From NCBI RefSeq assembly GCF_038069655.2, contig NZ_CP150951.2:3622001-3686000 (forward strand): a DNA stretch of 64,000 nt. The letters are read 5' to 3'. The notes under the pieces are model-generated. The model had not been told where the DNA came from. It did no database searches and saw only the letters and a list, made by a program, of their open reading frames with translations. Of this stretch, positions 28,341 through 37,753 are shown one piece after another. A program made the position numbers and the translations under genes. Within the stretch, counting starts at the first letter, position 1, and each line of letters begins with the position of its first letter. The DNA is from Yoonia sp. BS5-3. GTDB taxonomy: Bacteria > Pseudomonadota > Alphaproteobacteria > Rhodobacterales > Rhodobacteraceae.

Positions 28341-28484
28341 CTTCGCCCAATTCTTGAACAAGTTTAACTCATTTCGCCAACGCAATCGACAGCTTGCGGG
28401 ATCGTTCACGCCTTATTTACGAAAAAACTGTCCCACCGGCGCTGCCTTGCATGACGCTAAGAGCACGAAGACGCGGGGACATCT

Positions 28485-29468
28485 ATGCCATCCAATCTGG
28501 ACCTTGAACTTGTCAGCCTGACCAAACGCTATGGCAGCGCGCTGGCCGTGGATGCGATCAGCTACCATTTTGCGTCGGGCACCTATGCCTGTCTTTTGGG
28601 GCCATCAGGCTGCGGCAAGTCGTCGACCCTGCGCATGGTTGCCGGGCATGAAAGCGTAACGGGCGGATCAGTTTTGCTGGGCGGGCGCGATATTTCCTTT
28701 CTGCCCCCCGCAAAACGCGGTACCGCGATGATGTTTCAAAACTATGCACTGTTTCCCCATCTGAGCGTTACGGAAAATGTGGCGTTCAGCCTGAAAATGA
28801 AAGGTGTGGATGCTGCAACCCGCGCCAGCCGCGCAGGCGAGATGCTGGAGCTGGTGGATATGAGCGCCTTTGCCGCCCGCCTGCCTGCCCAGCTGTCGGG
28901 CGGCCAGCAGCAACGCGTTGCCTTGGCCCGGGCCCTGATCACGAAACCCGATATCCTACTGCTGGATGAACCGCTATCCGCGCTTGATCCGTTCCTGCGC
29001 ATCCGCATGCGCGCCGAACTTAAACGGCTGCAGCGCGAGCTGGGCATTACGTTTTTACACGTCACCCATGGGCAGGACGAGGCCCTGGCCCTGGCTGACG
29101 AAATTGTTGTGATGAATAACGCCAAGATCGAACAGGCCGGCCCGACCCGGTCGGTGTTTGAGGCCCCTAAAACGGCCTTTGTTGCGCGTTTCTTGGGCTC
29201 GCATAACGTGATTTCCCTGCCCGGCGGTCCGATTGCTGTGCGGTCCGATGCCATGAAGATCAACGCCCCTGCGGGTGCGAAGATGGAGGGGCAGATCACC
29301 AATATCGAATATCAGGGAACCCATGTCGCACTGACCGCTGCCATTGCAGGCAATCAAGAGGTCACTGCGCTTCTTCCCGATCAAGAGTTCTTCGGGGCAC
29401 CGAAGGAATTGGGCGAGGCTGTTGGCCTCGATTGGGACCCTCAGGCAGCCCATGCGTTAACCGCCTGA
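28485..29468 (+). CDS. ABC transporter ATP-binding protein (PotA-like)
   Basis: 327 residues. Walker [11 protein letters not shown] at about 39-48, Q-loop [13 protein letters not shown], signature [15 protein letters not shown], Walker [15 protein letters not shown] and H-loop [15 protein letters not shown]. The C-terminal 80 residues are a TOBE-like domain as in polyamine/iron/opine importers. It is the first gene of an ATPase, binding protein, permease, permease, racemase operon facing away from gntR. The substrate class (polyamine, opine or similar cationic/amino compound) is inferred from subfamily. Confidence 0.9.
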   Translation: MPSNLDLELVSLTKRYGSALAVDAISYHFASGTYACLLGPSGCGKSSTLRMVAGHESVTGGSVLLGGRDISFLPPAKRGTAMMFQNYALFPHLSVTENVAFSLKMKGVDAATRASRAGEMLELVDMSAFAARLPAQLSGGQQQRVALARALITKPDILLLDEPLSALDPFLRIRMRAELKRLQRELGITFLHVTHGQDEALALADEIVVMNNAKIEQAGPTRSVFEAPKTAFVARFLGSHNVISLPGGPIAVRSDAMKINAPAGAKMEGQITNIEYQGTHVALTAAIAGNQEVTALLPDQEFFGAPKELGEAVGLDWDPQAAHALTA

Positions 29469-29494
29469 GAAAACGTAAAAACAGGGAAGTAAAG

Positions 29495-30769
29495 ATGACA
29501 ACAATTCCAAAGATACGCTATTCGCGCCGGTCCATGCTGAAGGCAGGTGGCGCGGCGGTGGCGGCCGCCGCGCTTCCGGCTCCTATGGTCTGGGGGCAAG
29601 AGATCAAAGATGTGACCTTGCGCCAGTTCGGCACCGGGGTGTCCAACCTCAATGAAGTGGCGACAAAGGTCAAGGAAGACCTCGGGTTTAACCTGGAAAT
29701 GACCGCGCTTGATTCCGACAGCGTCACCCAGCGTGCCGCCACCCAGCCGGACAGTTTTGATATCGCTGATATCGAATACTGGATCTGCAAAAAGGTCTGG
29801 CCAACCGGCAACCTGCAAGCGATGGACACCACGAAAATCGCCAATTACGACAAGATCGTCGGCATCTTCCGGGATGGGAAACTAACCCCGGAAAGCACCA
29901 TCGCGCAGGGCACTGCGCCGCATAGTGTGGGCTTTACCACCGGGGCAGACGGCACGGAATTTGTAGATGAGGAATCTGGTTGGATGACCTTGATCCCCAC
30001 CATCTATAACGCCGACACGCTAGGCATCCGCCCTGACCTGATTGGCCGCCCGATCAGCAATTGGTCTGAACTGCTGAACCCCGAATTTGCGGGCAAAGCC
30101 TCAATCCTGGATATTTCATCCATCGGCATCATGGATATGGCCATGGTCGTCGAATCCATGGGCGAATACACCTATCCCGACAAGGGCAACATGACCCGTG
30201 AAGAGATTGACCTGACCTTGGGCATCTTTACCGAAGCCAAGAAAGCCGGTCAGTTCCGCGCCTTCTGGAAATCCTTCTCGGAATCGGTTGAGCTGATGGC
30301 CTCGGGCGAGGTGGTTATCCAATCCATGTGGTCGCCTGCAATCACAGCCGTGCGCAGCCAGGGCATTCCATGTGTCTACCAGCCACTTGAGGAAGGCTAC
30401 CGGTCATGGGGCGGCGGCATCGGCCTGTCAGCATCCCTGTCCGGGATCGAGCTGGACGCCGCCTATGAATATATCAACTGGTATCTGTCCGGCTGGGTCG
30501 GCGGTTTCCTGATGCGCCAGGGCTACTATTCAGCTGTGCCCGAGACCTCAAAAGAGTTCATGAGCGCCGATGAATGGGGCTTCTGGTTCGAAGGCAAAGC
30601 CGCCGAGGGTGATATCACCAACCCATTTGGCGATGTGATGGAAAAAGCTGGCGCGGTGCGCGATGGTGGTTCCTTCTATGATCGTATGGGCGCGGTGGCC
30701 TGTTGGAACGCTGTCATGGATGAGAACCAGTACATGGTGCGCAAGTGGAACGAGTTTATCGCCGCTTGA
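29495..30769 (+). CDS. Tat-exported ABC substrate-binding protein (PotD/PotF-like)
   Basis: 424 residues from ATG 29495 with AGGGAA upstream. A twin-arginine leader YSRRSMLKAGGAAVAAAALP implies folded export. The body has the extracellular solute-binding family 1/spermidine-type layout (IYNADTLGIRPDLIGRPISNWSELLNPEFAGKASIL split in two conserved blocks; VIQSMWSPAITAVRSQGIP). Tryptophan and acidic residues around WGGGIGLSASLSGIELDAA may form the amine pocket. It is followed by a hairpin-rich spacer that should raise its level over the permeases. Confidence 0.88.
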   Translation: MTTIPKIRYSRRSMLKAGGAAVAAAALPAPMVWGQEIKDVTLRQFGTGVSNLNEVATKVKEDLGFNLEMTALDSDSVTQRAATQPDSFDIADIEYWICKKVWPTGNLQAMDTTKIANYDKIVGIFRDGKLTPESTIAQGTAPHSVGFTTGADGTEFVDEESGWMTLIPTIYNADTLGIRPDLIGRPISNWSELLNPEFAGKASILDISSIGIMDMAMVVESMGEYTYPDKGNMTREEIDLTLGIFTEAKKAGQFRAFWKSFSESVELMASGEVVIQSMWSPAITAVRSQGIPCVYQPLEEGYRSWGGGIGLSASLSGIELDAAYEYINWYLSGWVGGFLMRQGYYSAVPETSKEFMSADEWGFWFEGKAAEGDITNPFGDVMEKAGAVRDGGSFYDRMGAVACWNAVMDENQYMVRKWNEFIAA

Positions 30770-30776
30770 TGTGTTT

Positions 30777-30863
30777 CGCGCGCTGACGCGCGCGACAGGC
30801 GGGGGAGGCGCTGCCTCCCCCGACCCCCTCCGGGATATTTATGGCCAAAAGAAGAGCAATGCC
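30777..30863 (+). repeat. Intergenic hairpin element with CCGGGATATTTATGGCC tail
   Basis: Two hairpins follow the binding-protein stop: CGCGCG-CTGA-CGCGCG (30777-30792) and GGGGGAGGC-GCT-GCCTCCCCC (30801-30821). They are followed by CCGGGATATTTATGGCCAAA and AGAAGAG up to the permease start. From memory, this GC-hairpin plus GGGATATTT...CCAAAAGAAG arrangement recurs between genes in Rhodobacterales. It probably stabilises the upstream mRNA end. Confidence 0.6.
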
Positions 30864-31718
30864 TTGCAACTGAATAGACATTTGACCGGATGGCTGATGG
30901 CCAGTCCGCTGGCCTTGATCCTGACCGCTTTTCTTGTCGCCCCGATCATCATGATTGTGATTGTCAGCTTTTGGGGCGCGACAGAGTTTTCGATCTATCC
31001 CGCCTTTCAATTTGACAATTACGCCTTTCTCTTTGGATCGGACGTGACCTATCGCGTCTTTTTCAACACGTTCAAATATGCCGCCATCACATGGGCCTTC
31101 ACCCTGGTGATCGGCTTTACCGTCGCCTATTTTCTGGCGTTCCATGTGCGGTCATTGAAATGGCAGATCGCCCTGTTTCTTCTGTGTACGATCCCCTTCT
31201 GGACCTCGAATATCATTCGCATGATTTCGTGGATCCCGTTTCTGGGCCGCAACGGGCTGGCCAATGCGACCCTGGTGTCCTGGGGCGTGATTGATGAGCC
31301 GTTGGATTGGCTTTTATTCAGCGATTTCAGCGTCATTCTGGCCTTTGTCCATCTGTACACGCTGTTTATGGTCGTCCCCATTTTCAACACGATGATGCGT
31401 ATCGACAAATCCCTGATCGAAGCGGCAGTGGATGCGGGCGCGACTGGTTGGCAGACCCTGCGTTATGTGGTGATCCCGCTGACAAAGCCGGGCATCATGA
31501 TTGGCACGATCTTTGTCGTGACCTTGGTGATGGGCGATTTCATCACCGTCCGCTTCATGAGCGGGTCCCAATCAGCCAATGTGGGCCGGATGATTCAGAA
31601 TGATATTGGCCTGCTGCAATACCCTTCAGCGGCGGCAACGGCGGTGATCCTGCTGGCCACTGTGTTGATCGTGATTGGCATCCTTTTGCGCTTTGTCGAT
31701 ATCCGGAAGGAGCTGTGA
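30864..31718 (+). CDS. ABC transporter permease (PotB-like)
   Basis: 284 residues from TTG 30864 (LQLNRHLTGWLMASPLALIL), with AGAAGAG upstream; a frame extending back to 30663 lies inside the binding-protein gene. Six membrane helices and the permease EAA loop at EAAVDAGATGWQTLRYVVIP. The internal MetI-like fold matches the polyamine/opine-type permease that pairs with a PotC-like partner. The stop TGA shares a base with the next ATG (TGATG at 31716-31720). Confidence 0.88.
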   Translation: MQLNRHLTGWLMASPLALILTAFLVAPIIMIVIVSFWGATEFSIYPAFQFDNYAFLFGSDVTYRVFFNTFKYAAITWAFTLVIGFTVAYFLAFHVRSLKWQIALFLLCTIPFWTSNIIRMISWIPFLGRNGLANATLVSWGVIDEPLDWLLFSDFSVILAFVHLYTLFMVVPIFNTMMRIDKSLIEAAVDAGATGWQTLRYVVIPLTKPGIMIGTIFVVTLVMGDFITVRFMSGSQSANVGRMIQNDIGLLQYPSAAATAVILLATVLIVIGILLRFVDIRKEL

Positions 31719-32557
31719 TGGAACCGCGCCCCCGCTCATTTTACGTCTTGGCCACGTTTTTCACGCTGTTTTTGCTGTTTCTATATGGCCCAACCCTGAC
31801 CATCGCGATCCTGTCATTTCAAGGCCCAAGCGGCGGGCTGACATTTCCGATGAAAGGGGTCTCGCTGCATTGGTTCCATGACCTGTTCCAGCAACAGGCT
31901 GTCGGGGACATCTGGGGGTCGTTCCGGCGGTCCTTTGTTCTTGGATTGATGGTCATGATCACGACCGTGATTGTGTCTGTGCTGGGCGGCTTGGCGTTCC
32001 GCAAACGTTTTGCCGGATCAGGAATTATCTTTTATCTGATCATCACATCCCTGGTGATCCCCTCAATCCTGGTGTCACTGGGTGTCGGGTTGATCTGGTC
32101 CCAATCTGGCCTTCCTGTACACTGGTCCACTTCGGGATTTGGTGCGCAGCTGACCTGGACATTGCCCTTTGGCCTTTTGATCATGTTTGCGGTCTTCAAC
32201 CGCTTTGACAAAAGCTATGAAGAAGCGGCCCGCGATCTGGGGGCCTCGCCTTGGCAGACCGTCCGTTTTGTCGTTTTGCCCATCATCGCCCCGTCACTGA
32301 TTGGCGTTGCCCTGTTTGGGTTCACGCTAAGCTATGATGAATTTGCCCGAACCCTGCTGACATCGGGCAGTTACAACACCTTGCCGCTTGAGATTTTTGG
32401 GATGACAACCAATGTCACCTCGCCTGTGATTTTCGCGCTTGGCACGTTGACAACCTTATTTTCTTTTGGCGTGATCGGGCTGTTCTTGCTGATCTTTTGG
32501 CGGATCGACCGCCGCCGAAAGGCGCAAGGATCAGATGCCGGGAACGGCTTGGCCTGA
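31718..32557 (+). CDS. ABC transporter permease (PotC-like)
   Basis: 279 residues from ATG 31718, with AAGGAG five bases upstream in the end of the preceding gene. Six predicted helices; the EAA loop reads EEAARDLGASPWQTVRFVVLP. The N-terminal helix FYVLATFFTLFLLFLYGPTL and the FTLSYDEFARTLL segment are typical of PotC-type subunits. It forms the heterodimeric channel with the previous permease. Confidence 0.9.
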   Translation: MEPRPRSFYVLATFFTLFLLFLYGPTLTIAILSFQGPSGGLTFPMKGVSLHWFHDLFQQQAVGDIWGSFRRSFVLGLMVMITTVIVSVLGGLAFRKRFAGSGIIFYLIITSLVIPSILVSLGVGLIWSQSGLPVHWSTSGFGAQLTWTLPFGLLIMFAVFNRFDKSYEEAARDLGASPWQTVRFVVLPIIAPSLIGVALFGFTLSYDEFARTLLTSGSYNTLPLEIFGMTTNVTSPVIFALGTLTTLFSFGVIGLFLLIFWRIDRRRKAQGSDAGNGLA

Positions 32558-32561
32558 ATTC

Positions 32562-33203
32562 ATGCCGGTTATTATCATCAATCCCAATAGCACGGCGGCG
32601 ATGACAGAAGCCATGTTGCAAGCCGCCCGCGACGCCGCCCCCGATATCGCATTTGAGGGCTGGACGTCACATCACGGCCCCGCCGCCATCCAAGGGGCAG
32701 CGGATGGCGCGCGTGCCGCGCCGCCATTGCTTGAATTGATCAAGGAGGCCGGTGCGCAACGTGCCGATGGTATCATCATTGGCTGCTTTGACGACACCGC
32801 CCTGACAGCTGCCGCCCGTCTTTCCAATTGCCCGGTGCTGGGCATTGGTCAGGCCGCTTACCATTTTGCGGCGCTGCGTAACTGGCGCTTTAGCGTTGTC
32901 ACCACCCTTCCCATTTCTGTCCCGGTTCTTGAGGGAAATATTGTCAGGCTGGGGCTGGATCCTTTTCTGGGCCGGGTCCGCGCATCAGACATACCCGTGT
33001 TGGCACTACACGCGGACCCAGAGCAATCGATTGCGCGCATCACAAATGAGGCGCAAACCGCAGCCGCTGAGGATGGGATTGACGCGATTGTGCTGGGCTG
33101 TGCAGGAATGGTGCATGTGACCGAGGCAGTCCGCAGCAATCTGCAAATACCGGTCATTGATCCGGTTGTTGCGGCCGCAAAGGCCATGCGTTGGTTGATT
33201 TAA
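32562..33203 (+). CDS. Asp/Glu/hydantoin racemase family protein
   Basis: 213 residues from ATG 32562, which gives the canonical MPVIIINPNSTAAMTEAML start; ATG 32535 has a better RBS (AAGGA) and overlaps the permease, so it may be the true initiator. The two catalytic cysteines are present: C75 (IIGCFDDTAL) and C180 (VLGCAGM), the pair used for proton transfer. It most resembles hydantoin racemase, so the imported compound could be a hydantoin or ureide-type amide; its place at the end of the ABC operon supports a catabolic link. Confidence 0.85.
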   Translation: MPVIIINPNSTAAMTEAMLQAARDAAPDIAFEGWTSHHGPAAIQGAADGARAAPPLLELIKEAGAQRADGIIIGCFDDTALTAAARLSNCPVLGIGQAAYHFAALRNWRFSVVTTLPISVPVLEGNIVRLGLDPFLGRVRASDIPVLALHADPEQSIARITNEAQTAAAEDGIDAIVLGCAGMVHVTEAVRSNLQIPVIDPVVAAAKAMRWLI

Positions 33204-33213
33204 GCTGTGCAAC

Positions 33214-33240
33214 AAAAAGGGCCGGCATTGCTGCCAGCCC
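33214..33240 (-). terminator. Rho-independent terminator of hflKC
   Basis: Minus-strand arms GGGCTGGCA and TGCCGGCCC (nine pairs, one G-U), loop GCAA, then TTTTTG. It lies about 26 bases beyond the hflC stop, between it and the convergent racemase gene. Confidence 0.8.
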
Positions 33241-33265
33241 CCATTATTTCAATTGCGGCCCGCCC

Positions 33266-34147
33266 CTATTCCTGCGCGGCGCTTCCGGTGTCGGATTTGA
33301 GATAGTTGAAGAACTCATTATCCGGGGACAGCACCATGGTGGCATTGCCTGGCGTCAATGATCGCTGGTAGGCGGTCATGGAACGGTAGAATTCAAAGAA
33401 CTCTGGATCTGCCCCAAATGAGGAAGCGAAAATCTCGTTCCGGCGGGCGTCGGCCTCACCCTGGATGATTTGCGACTGCCGCTCTGCATCCGAGACAAGT
33501 TCGATCACGGTCCGGTCGGCCTGCGCCTGGATACGCTGCGCCGCTTCGTTCCCGCGAGCGCGTTCATCTGCCGCTTCCCGGTCGCGTTCGGCCTTCATCC
33601 GCTCATAAGTCGCGTTGAGGTTTTCAGGTGGCAGGTCCGTCCGCTTGAGGCGCACGTCAATGACCTGAAGGCCCAGCCCCTGCGCTTCGGAAATCGCGCC
33701 ATTGCGGATGCGCAGCATCAGCGCCGCACGGTCCGTTGACAGGATATCATTGGAGCTGACCGAACCGAGCACCTCGCGCGTTTTAGCACGCAAGATACTG
33801 TCCAACCGGTTTGCTGCAGTCTGTTCGCCGCCCGCGCCGACAGCGCGTCGGAACTGTTCGACATCCGCGATACGGTAGCGCGCAAACGCGTCAACGATCA
33901 GGCGACGATCATCCGATGGTGTGACCTCAAGCGGTTCAAGATCGCGGCTGAGGATCCGGTCATCGTAGCGCACGACCTCTTGGATCAGCGGAAGCTTAAA
34001 GCCAAGGCCCGGCTCCTCTTGCACGCGGACGATCTGACCAAATTGCAGGACAAGCGCCTTTTCGCGTTCATCCACGATAAAGATCGATGACAGAACGCCA
34101 ATCACAGCAATTGCAGCGACGGGTAGAAGGAATGCTGATTTCCGCAT
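33266..34147 (-). CDS. hflC: Protease modulator HflC (SPFH/band 7)
   Basis: 293 residues. N-terminal anchor AFLLPVAAIAVIGVLSSIFIV, then VDEREKALVLQFGQIVRV at the start of the SPFH domain, a coiled region (ERMKAERDREAADERARGNE split across about 170-200) and a C-terminal domain DPEFFEFYRSMTAYQRSL. With HflK it forms the periplasm-exposed membrane complex that regulates FtsH. The start shares a base with the hflK stop (TAATG). Confidence 0.93.
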   Translation of the reverse strand: MRKSAFLLPVAAIAVIGVLSSIFIVDEREKALVLQFGQIVRVQEEPGLGFKLPLIQEVVRYDDRILSRDLEPLEVTPSDDRRLIVDAFARYRIADVEQFRRAVGAGGEQTAANRLDSILRAKTREVLGSVSSNDILSTDRAALMLRIRNGAISEAQGLGLQVIDVRLKRTDLPPENLNATYERMKAERDREAADERARGNEAAQRIQAQADRTVIELVSDAERQSQIIQGEADARRNEIFASSFGADPEFFEFYRSMTAYQRSLTPGNATMVLSPDNEFFNYLKSDTGSAAQE

Positions 34148-35301
34148 TAGTTTGATCCTCCGGTTGTCGCGGCCGGTGTGCGGCGCAGATCATTGAGTGG
34201 CAGGTAAGGTACGACACCTTGTCCGCCCCCATCGCCCTCATCAAGCAAGATGATGTCGATGCCGCCAAGGACCTCTTCCATCGTTTCCAGATAAAGCCGT
34301 TTGCGAGTGACCTCTGGCGCTTTTTCATATTCGGCCAAAACGGCTAGGAAGCGTGAGGCTTCACCTTCGGCTTCGTTCACGACCCGGGCGCGATACCCTT
34401 CGGCCTGTTCAAGAATTTGTGCGGCCTGACCACGCGCTTCGGCAACGACCCGATTTGCGTAGGCATCAGCGACGTTTTGCACCCGGTCGCGTTCCTGCTC
34501 GGCATCCTGCACCGCACGGAATGATGCGATTACCGGCTCTGGCGGGTCGGCTTTGTCAAAGTTCACACGGATGATGTTCACCCCAGAATCATAGCTATCA
34601 AGCGTCGTCTGGATCAGCCCGCTAAGCTGGTCGGCAATGGCCCCACGATCCCGGTTCAGGATCGGTGCCAATTCCGATTGCGAAATAATTTCACGCATCG
34701 CGGATTCCGCCACCGCCTCAATTGTCTGTGGCGGATCGGCGAGGTTGAACAGATAGGCCTCTGGGTTATCGATATTCCAAACCACTTGGAAATCGATATC
34801 CACGATGTTTTCGTCACCCGTTAGCATCAGCCCGGCATCCATACCGGCCCGGCTGGTCCCGATATCGATGTTCCGTTCAGAGGTAACAGCGATCACTTCG
34901 CGCGACACAAACGGCCATGGCGCAAAGTTCAAGCCCGGCTCGCCGACTTCCAGGAAATCACCCAAAAGCAGTTCCACCGAATTTTCCTCGGGACGGACGG
35001 TATAAAAGGATGCAGCAAGCCATGCGGCTACTGCAAAGAAGATACCGATCGCCACAGTCCCGCGCGTCAGCTGCGGCCCCGCAGGTGCACCGCCGCCCGA
35101 AGAGCCGCGGTTGTTTCCTTGACCGCCTCCGCCCATCAGCACGCGCAATTGTTCGCGCCCTTTGTTCACCAGATCATCGATTTCCGGAATATTCGGACCC
35201 TCGTTATCAGGTTTACGCCCACCACTTCCGCGATTGTCGTCCTCCCCGCCTGATCCGTTATTGCCGCCGCCGCCCCATGGGCCCCCAGAATGTCCTGACA
35301 T
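34147..35301 (-). CDS. hflK: FtsH protease activity modulator HflK
   Basis: 384 residues from ATG 35301 (AGGA upstream); the longer frame to 35385 starts inside gor. The first 65 residues are Gly/Asn-rich (MSGHSGGPWGGGGNNGSGG and on), followed by a TM at about 75-97 and the SPFH domain (VRPEENSVELLLGDF, EPGLNFAPWPF). The glycine-rich cytoplasmic tail is the normal HflK feature. It is translated in line with hflC and follows gor by 80 bases in a probable rpiA-gor-hflK-hflC unit. Confidence 0.93.
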   Translation of the reverse strand: MSGHSGGPWGGGGNNGSGGEDDNRGSGGRKPDNEGPNIPEIDDLVNKGREQLRVLMGGGGQGNNRGSSGGGAPAGPQLTRGTVAIGIFFAVAAWLAASFYTVRPEENSVELLLGDFLEVGEPGLNFAPWPFVSREVIAVTSERNIDIGTSRAGMDAGLMLTGDENIVDIDFQVVWNIDNPEAYLFNLADPPQTIEAVAESAMREIISQSELAPILNRDRGAIADQLSGLIQTTLDSYDSGVNIIRVNFDKADPPEPVIASFRAVQDAEQERDRVQNVADAYANRVVAEARGQAAQILEQAEGYRARVVNEAEGEASRFLAVLAEYEKAPEVTRKRLYLETMEEVLGGIDIILLDEGDGGGQGVVPYLPLNDLRRTPAATTGGSN

Positions 35302-35381
35302 CGTATTCCTATGTTTCCCTTCATCGTCATCCGCCGCGCCGCGGATCATTTTGTTCTCATCTGTGCCTTGGCGCCCCGAAA

Positions 35382-36737
35382 TCAAGCGCTGCGGACCGGT
35401 TCCTTCATTGTCACCAATTCTTCGGCCATGGTCGGGTGAACGGCCACTGTACGGTCAAAATCCTCTTTTGTCGCCCCCATCTTCACCGCAATCCCGGCAA
35501 GCTGGATCATTTCACCCGCGTGATCTGCGACAATATGACAGCCCAGAACGGTCCGCGTCGCCTTGCTGACCACCAGCTTCATCAGCACCCGATCTTCGCG
35601 TCCGGCGAAACTGTGGTTCATCGGCTTAAAGGATGTGCTGTAAATCTCAACCGGTTCGATCTTGCCCGCTTCTTCTTCGGTCAGGCCAACTGTGCCCAAT
35701 TCGGGCTGAGTAAAGACGGCTGACGGGATCAAGGCGTGATCGACCTTGGTCGGGTTCCCCTTGAATACGGTTTCGACAAAGGCCATCCCTTCGCGGATCG
35801 CAACAGGCGTCAACTGCACCCGGTCGGTCACATCCCCGATCGCAAAGATCGACGGGGTCTTGGTCTGACTGTAGTCATCCACCAAAATCGCGCCGCCCCG
35901 GCCCAGCGTGACCCCGGCCTCTTCCAGCCCAAGCCCGTCTGAATTGGGCGCCCGCCCGGTTGCGAACATCACCTGATCATAGGATTTTTCGACGCCATTT
36001 GTGTCTTTGACCCAGATACCATCACCGCGTTTTTCCATCTGAGCGACATTGGTTTGCAATTGCAAATCCACGCCCTTGGCGCGCATCCCGTCGGCCACTA
36101 CGCTGCGCGCTTCATCATCAAAGCCGCGCAAAATCTGATCGCCCCGGTAAAACTGCGTGACCGCAACCCCAAGCCCATTCAGGATGCCCGCAAATTCCGA
36201 AGCGATATAACCGCCGCCGACGATCAGAATCGACTTTGGCATCTCATCCAGCAGAAAGATGTCATTTGAGGTGATCCCATGTTCAGCGCCCGGAATATCG
36301 GGCACAACCGGCCGCCCGCCGGTGGCAACAATGATATGCTTGGCCGAAATGGTCTGCCCGGTCGATAGCTGCACGCTATGCGGGTCTTTGATACTGGCGC
36401 GGGCGTCAAAAATCGTGACATCCGAATTGCCCAAAAGGCGCCGATAAATCCCTTCAAGGCGGTCCAGCTCAGCATGCAGTTTGGTGCGGAACTGTGTCCA
36501 GTCAAACGCGCCTTCCTGCAGCTCCCAGCCGTAGGCGCGGGCATCTTCGAACATTTCCGAATAGCCACTGGCAAAAACCATCAGCTTTTTGGGCACACAG
36601 CCCCGGATCACACAGGTCCCGCCCATGCGAAATTCTTCGGCCAGCGCAACCTTGGCCCCGGTTGCGGCCGCAACACGGGCCGCGCGCACGCCGCCAGAGC
36701 CGCCACCAATGACAAAAAGGTCATAATCAAAAGGCAT
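35382..36737 (-). CDS. gor: Glutathione-disulfide reductase
   Basis: 451 residues from ATG 36737 (GGAG six bases upstream). FAD Rossmann motif FVIGGGSGGVRAAR, redox-active disulfide C42-x4-C47 in GGTCVIRGCVPKK, NADPH domain GGGYIASEFAGIL and the dimer-interface His-Glu in AVHPTMAEELV at the C-terminus. It keeps glutathione reduced with NADPH. It lies between rpiA and hflK on the same strand; rpiA feeds the pentose phosphate pathway that supplies NADPH. Confidence 0.95.
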   Translation of the reverse strand: MPFDYDLFVIGGGSGGVRAARVAAATGAKVALAEEFRMGGTCVIRGCVPKKLMVFASGYSEMFEDARAYGWELQEGAFDWTQFRTKLHAELDRLEGIYRRLLGNSDVTIFDARASIKDPHSVQLSTGQTISAKHIIVATGGRPVVPDIPGAEHGITSNDIFLLDEMPKSILIVGGGYIASEFAGILNGLGVAVTQFYRGDQILRGFDDEARSVVADGMRAKGVDLQLQTNVAQMEKRGDGIWVKDTNGVEKSYDQVMFATGRAPNSDGLGLEEAGVTLGRGGAILVDDYSQTKTPSIFAIGDVTDRVQLTPVAIREGMAFVETVFKGNPTKVDHALIPSAVFTQPELGTVGLTEEEAGKIEPVEIYSTSFKPMNHSFAGREDRVLMKLVVSKATRTVLGCHIVADHAGEMIQLAGIAVKMGATKEDFDRTVAVHPTMAEELVTMKEPVRSA

Positions 36738-36774
36738 CAAAAAGCTCCATCATTGCGCGGTCTTGCAACCGGAT

Positions 36775-37563
36775 TTAGTCTGCCAGATCGGCAAAGATAT
36801 TTTCGTCATCCTGCACATCAAAGCGGATCACTTCGCTTGTGCCATTGGTAATGTCGCGCACATCCACCTGCCCGCTGGCATGGCCGACAACCACCACGTC
36901 GCAGATATCAATGAACAAGCCGTTTTCAACCACACCCGGGATTTGGTTCAGCGCCAGGCTCATCTGGCGTGGATTGCCGATCCGTTTAAGATGCAGATCA
37001 AAGATGAAATTTCCCTCATCTGTGATAAAGGGCGCATCCCCCGCCATGCGCAGGCTCACATCTCGGCCGAGCACATCCATATTGCGCAGGGTCTCAACCA
37101 CCAGCTCTTCTGTGGTGCGCGCACCGAATTGCAATACCTCAATCGGCAGCGGAAACGCCCCCAATGTGTCAACTTTCTTGGACGCATCAGCGATGACAAT
37201 CATCCGGTCGCTGGCTGTGGCGACGACCTTTTCCTGCAAATGCGCGCCGCCCCCGCCTTTGATCAGGCAGAGCTCGCTGTCATATTCGTCAGCCCCATCT
37301 ATGGTCACATCCAGCCATTTCGCCTCATCAAGGGTGATGACATCAATCCCCACATCCCGGGCCAGTTTCGCCGTCCGGCTTGAGGTGGGTACACCTTGAA
37401 TTTTCAGCCCCTCATCACGCACCAGCTCGCCCAGGCATTGGACCAGCCATGCAGCGGTTGAGCCGGTCCCCAGCCCGACTTTCATACCGCTTTCGACATA
37501 TTCACACGCCTGCTTGGCGGCGACAAATTTGGCGGTATCAATGGGCGACAATTCCGTAGGCAT
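36775..37563 (-). CDS. rpiA: Ribose-5-phosphate isomerase A
   Basis: 262 residues from ATG 37563 with GGAG seven bases upstream. Motifs GLGTGSTAAWLVQCLGE (phosphate loop), TLDEAKWLDVTIDGADE (with the catalytic Asp residues) and LIKGGGGAHLQEKVVA (catalytic Lys region) are those of RpiA. It interconverts ribulose-5-phosphate and ribose-5-phosphate. First gene of the rpiA-gor-hflKC run. Confidence 0.95.
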   Translation of the reverse strand: MPTELSPIDTAKFVAAKQACEYVESGMKVGLGTGSTAAWLVQCLGELVRDEGLKIQGVPTSSRTAKLARDVGIDVITLDEAKWLDVTIDGADEYDSELCLIKGGGGAHLQEKVVATASDRMIVIADASKKVDTLGAFPLPIEVLQFGARTTEELVVETLRNMDVLGRDVSLRMAGDAPFITDEGNFIFDLHLKRIGNPRQMSLALNQIPGVVENGLFIDICDVVVVGHASGQVDVRDITNGTSEVIRFDVQDDENIFADLAD

Positions 37564-37753
37564 AGACAAACTCCGCAAAATGCTCAGCGCCTTATAGGCA
37601 AGATAAGAGCCGGGCGCGAGACCTCAAATCGCGATGACGCAAATGTGGGACAACGTCATCGGTGCAAGCGCAAAGCGCGGCCTACCGCGCCTTTTCCCGC
37701 TACCATGTCGTATTTGGGCATTCGGCAGCGTCGCCATCGGGTAATCTGCGCCC

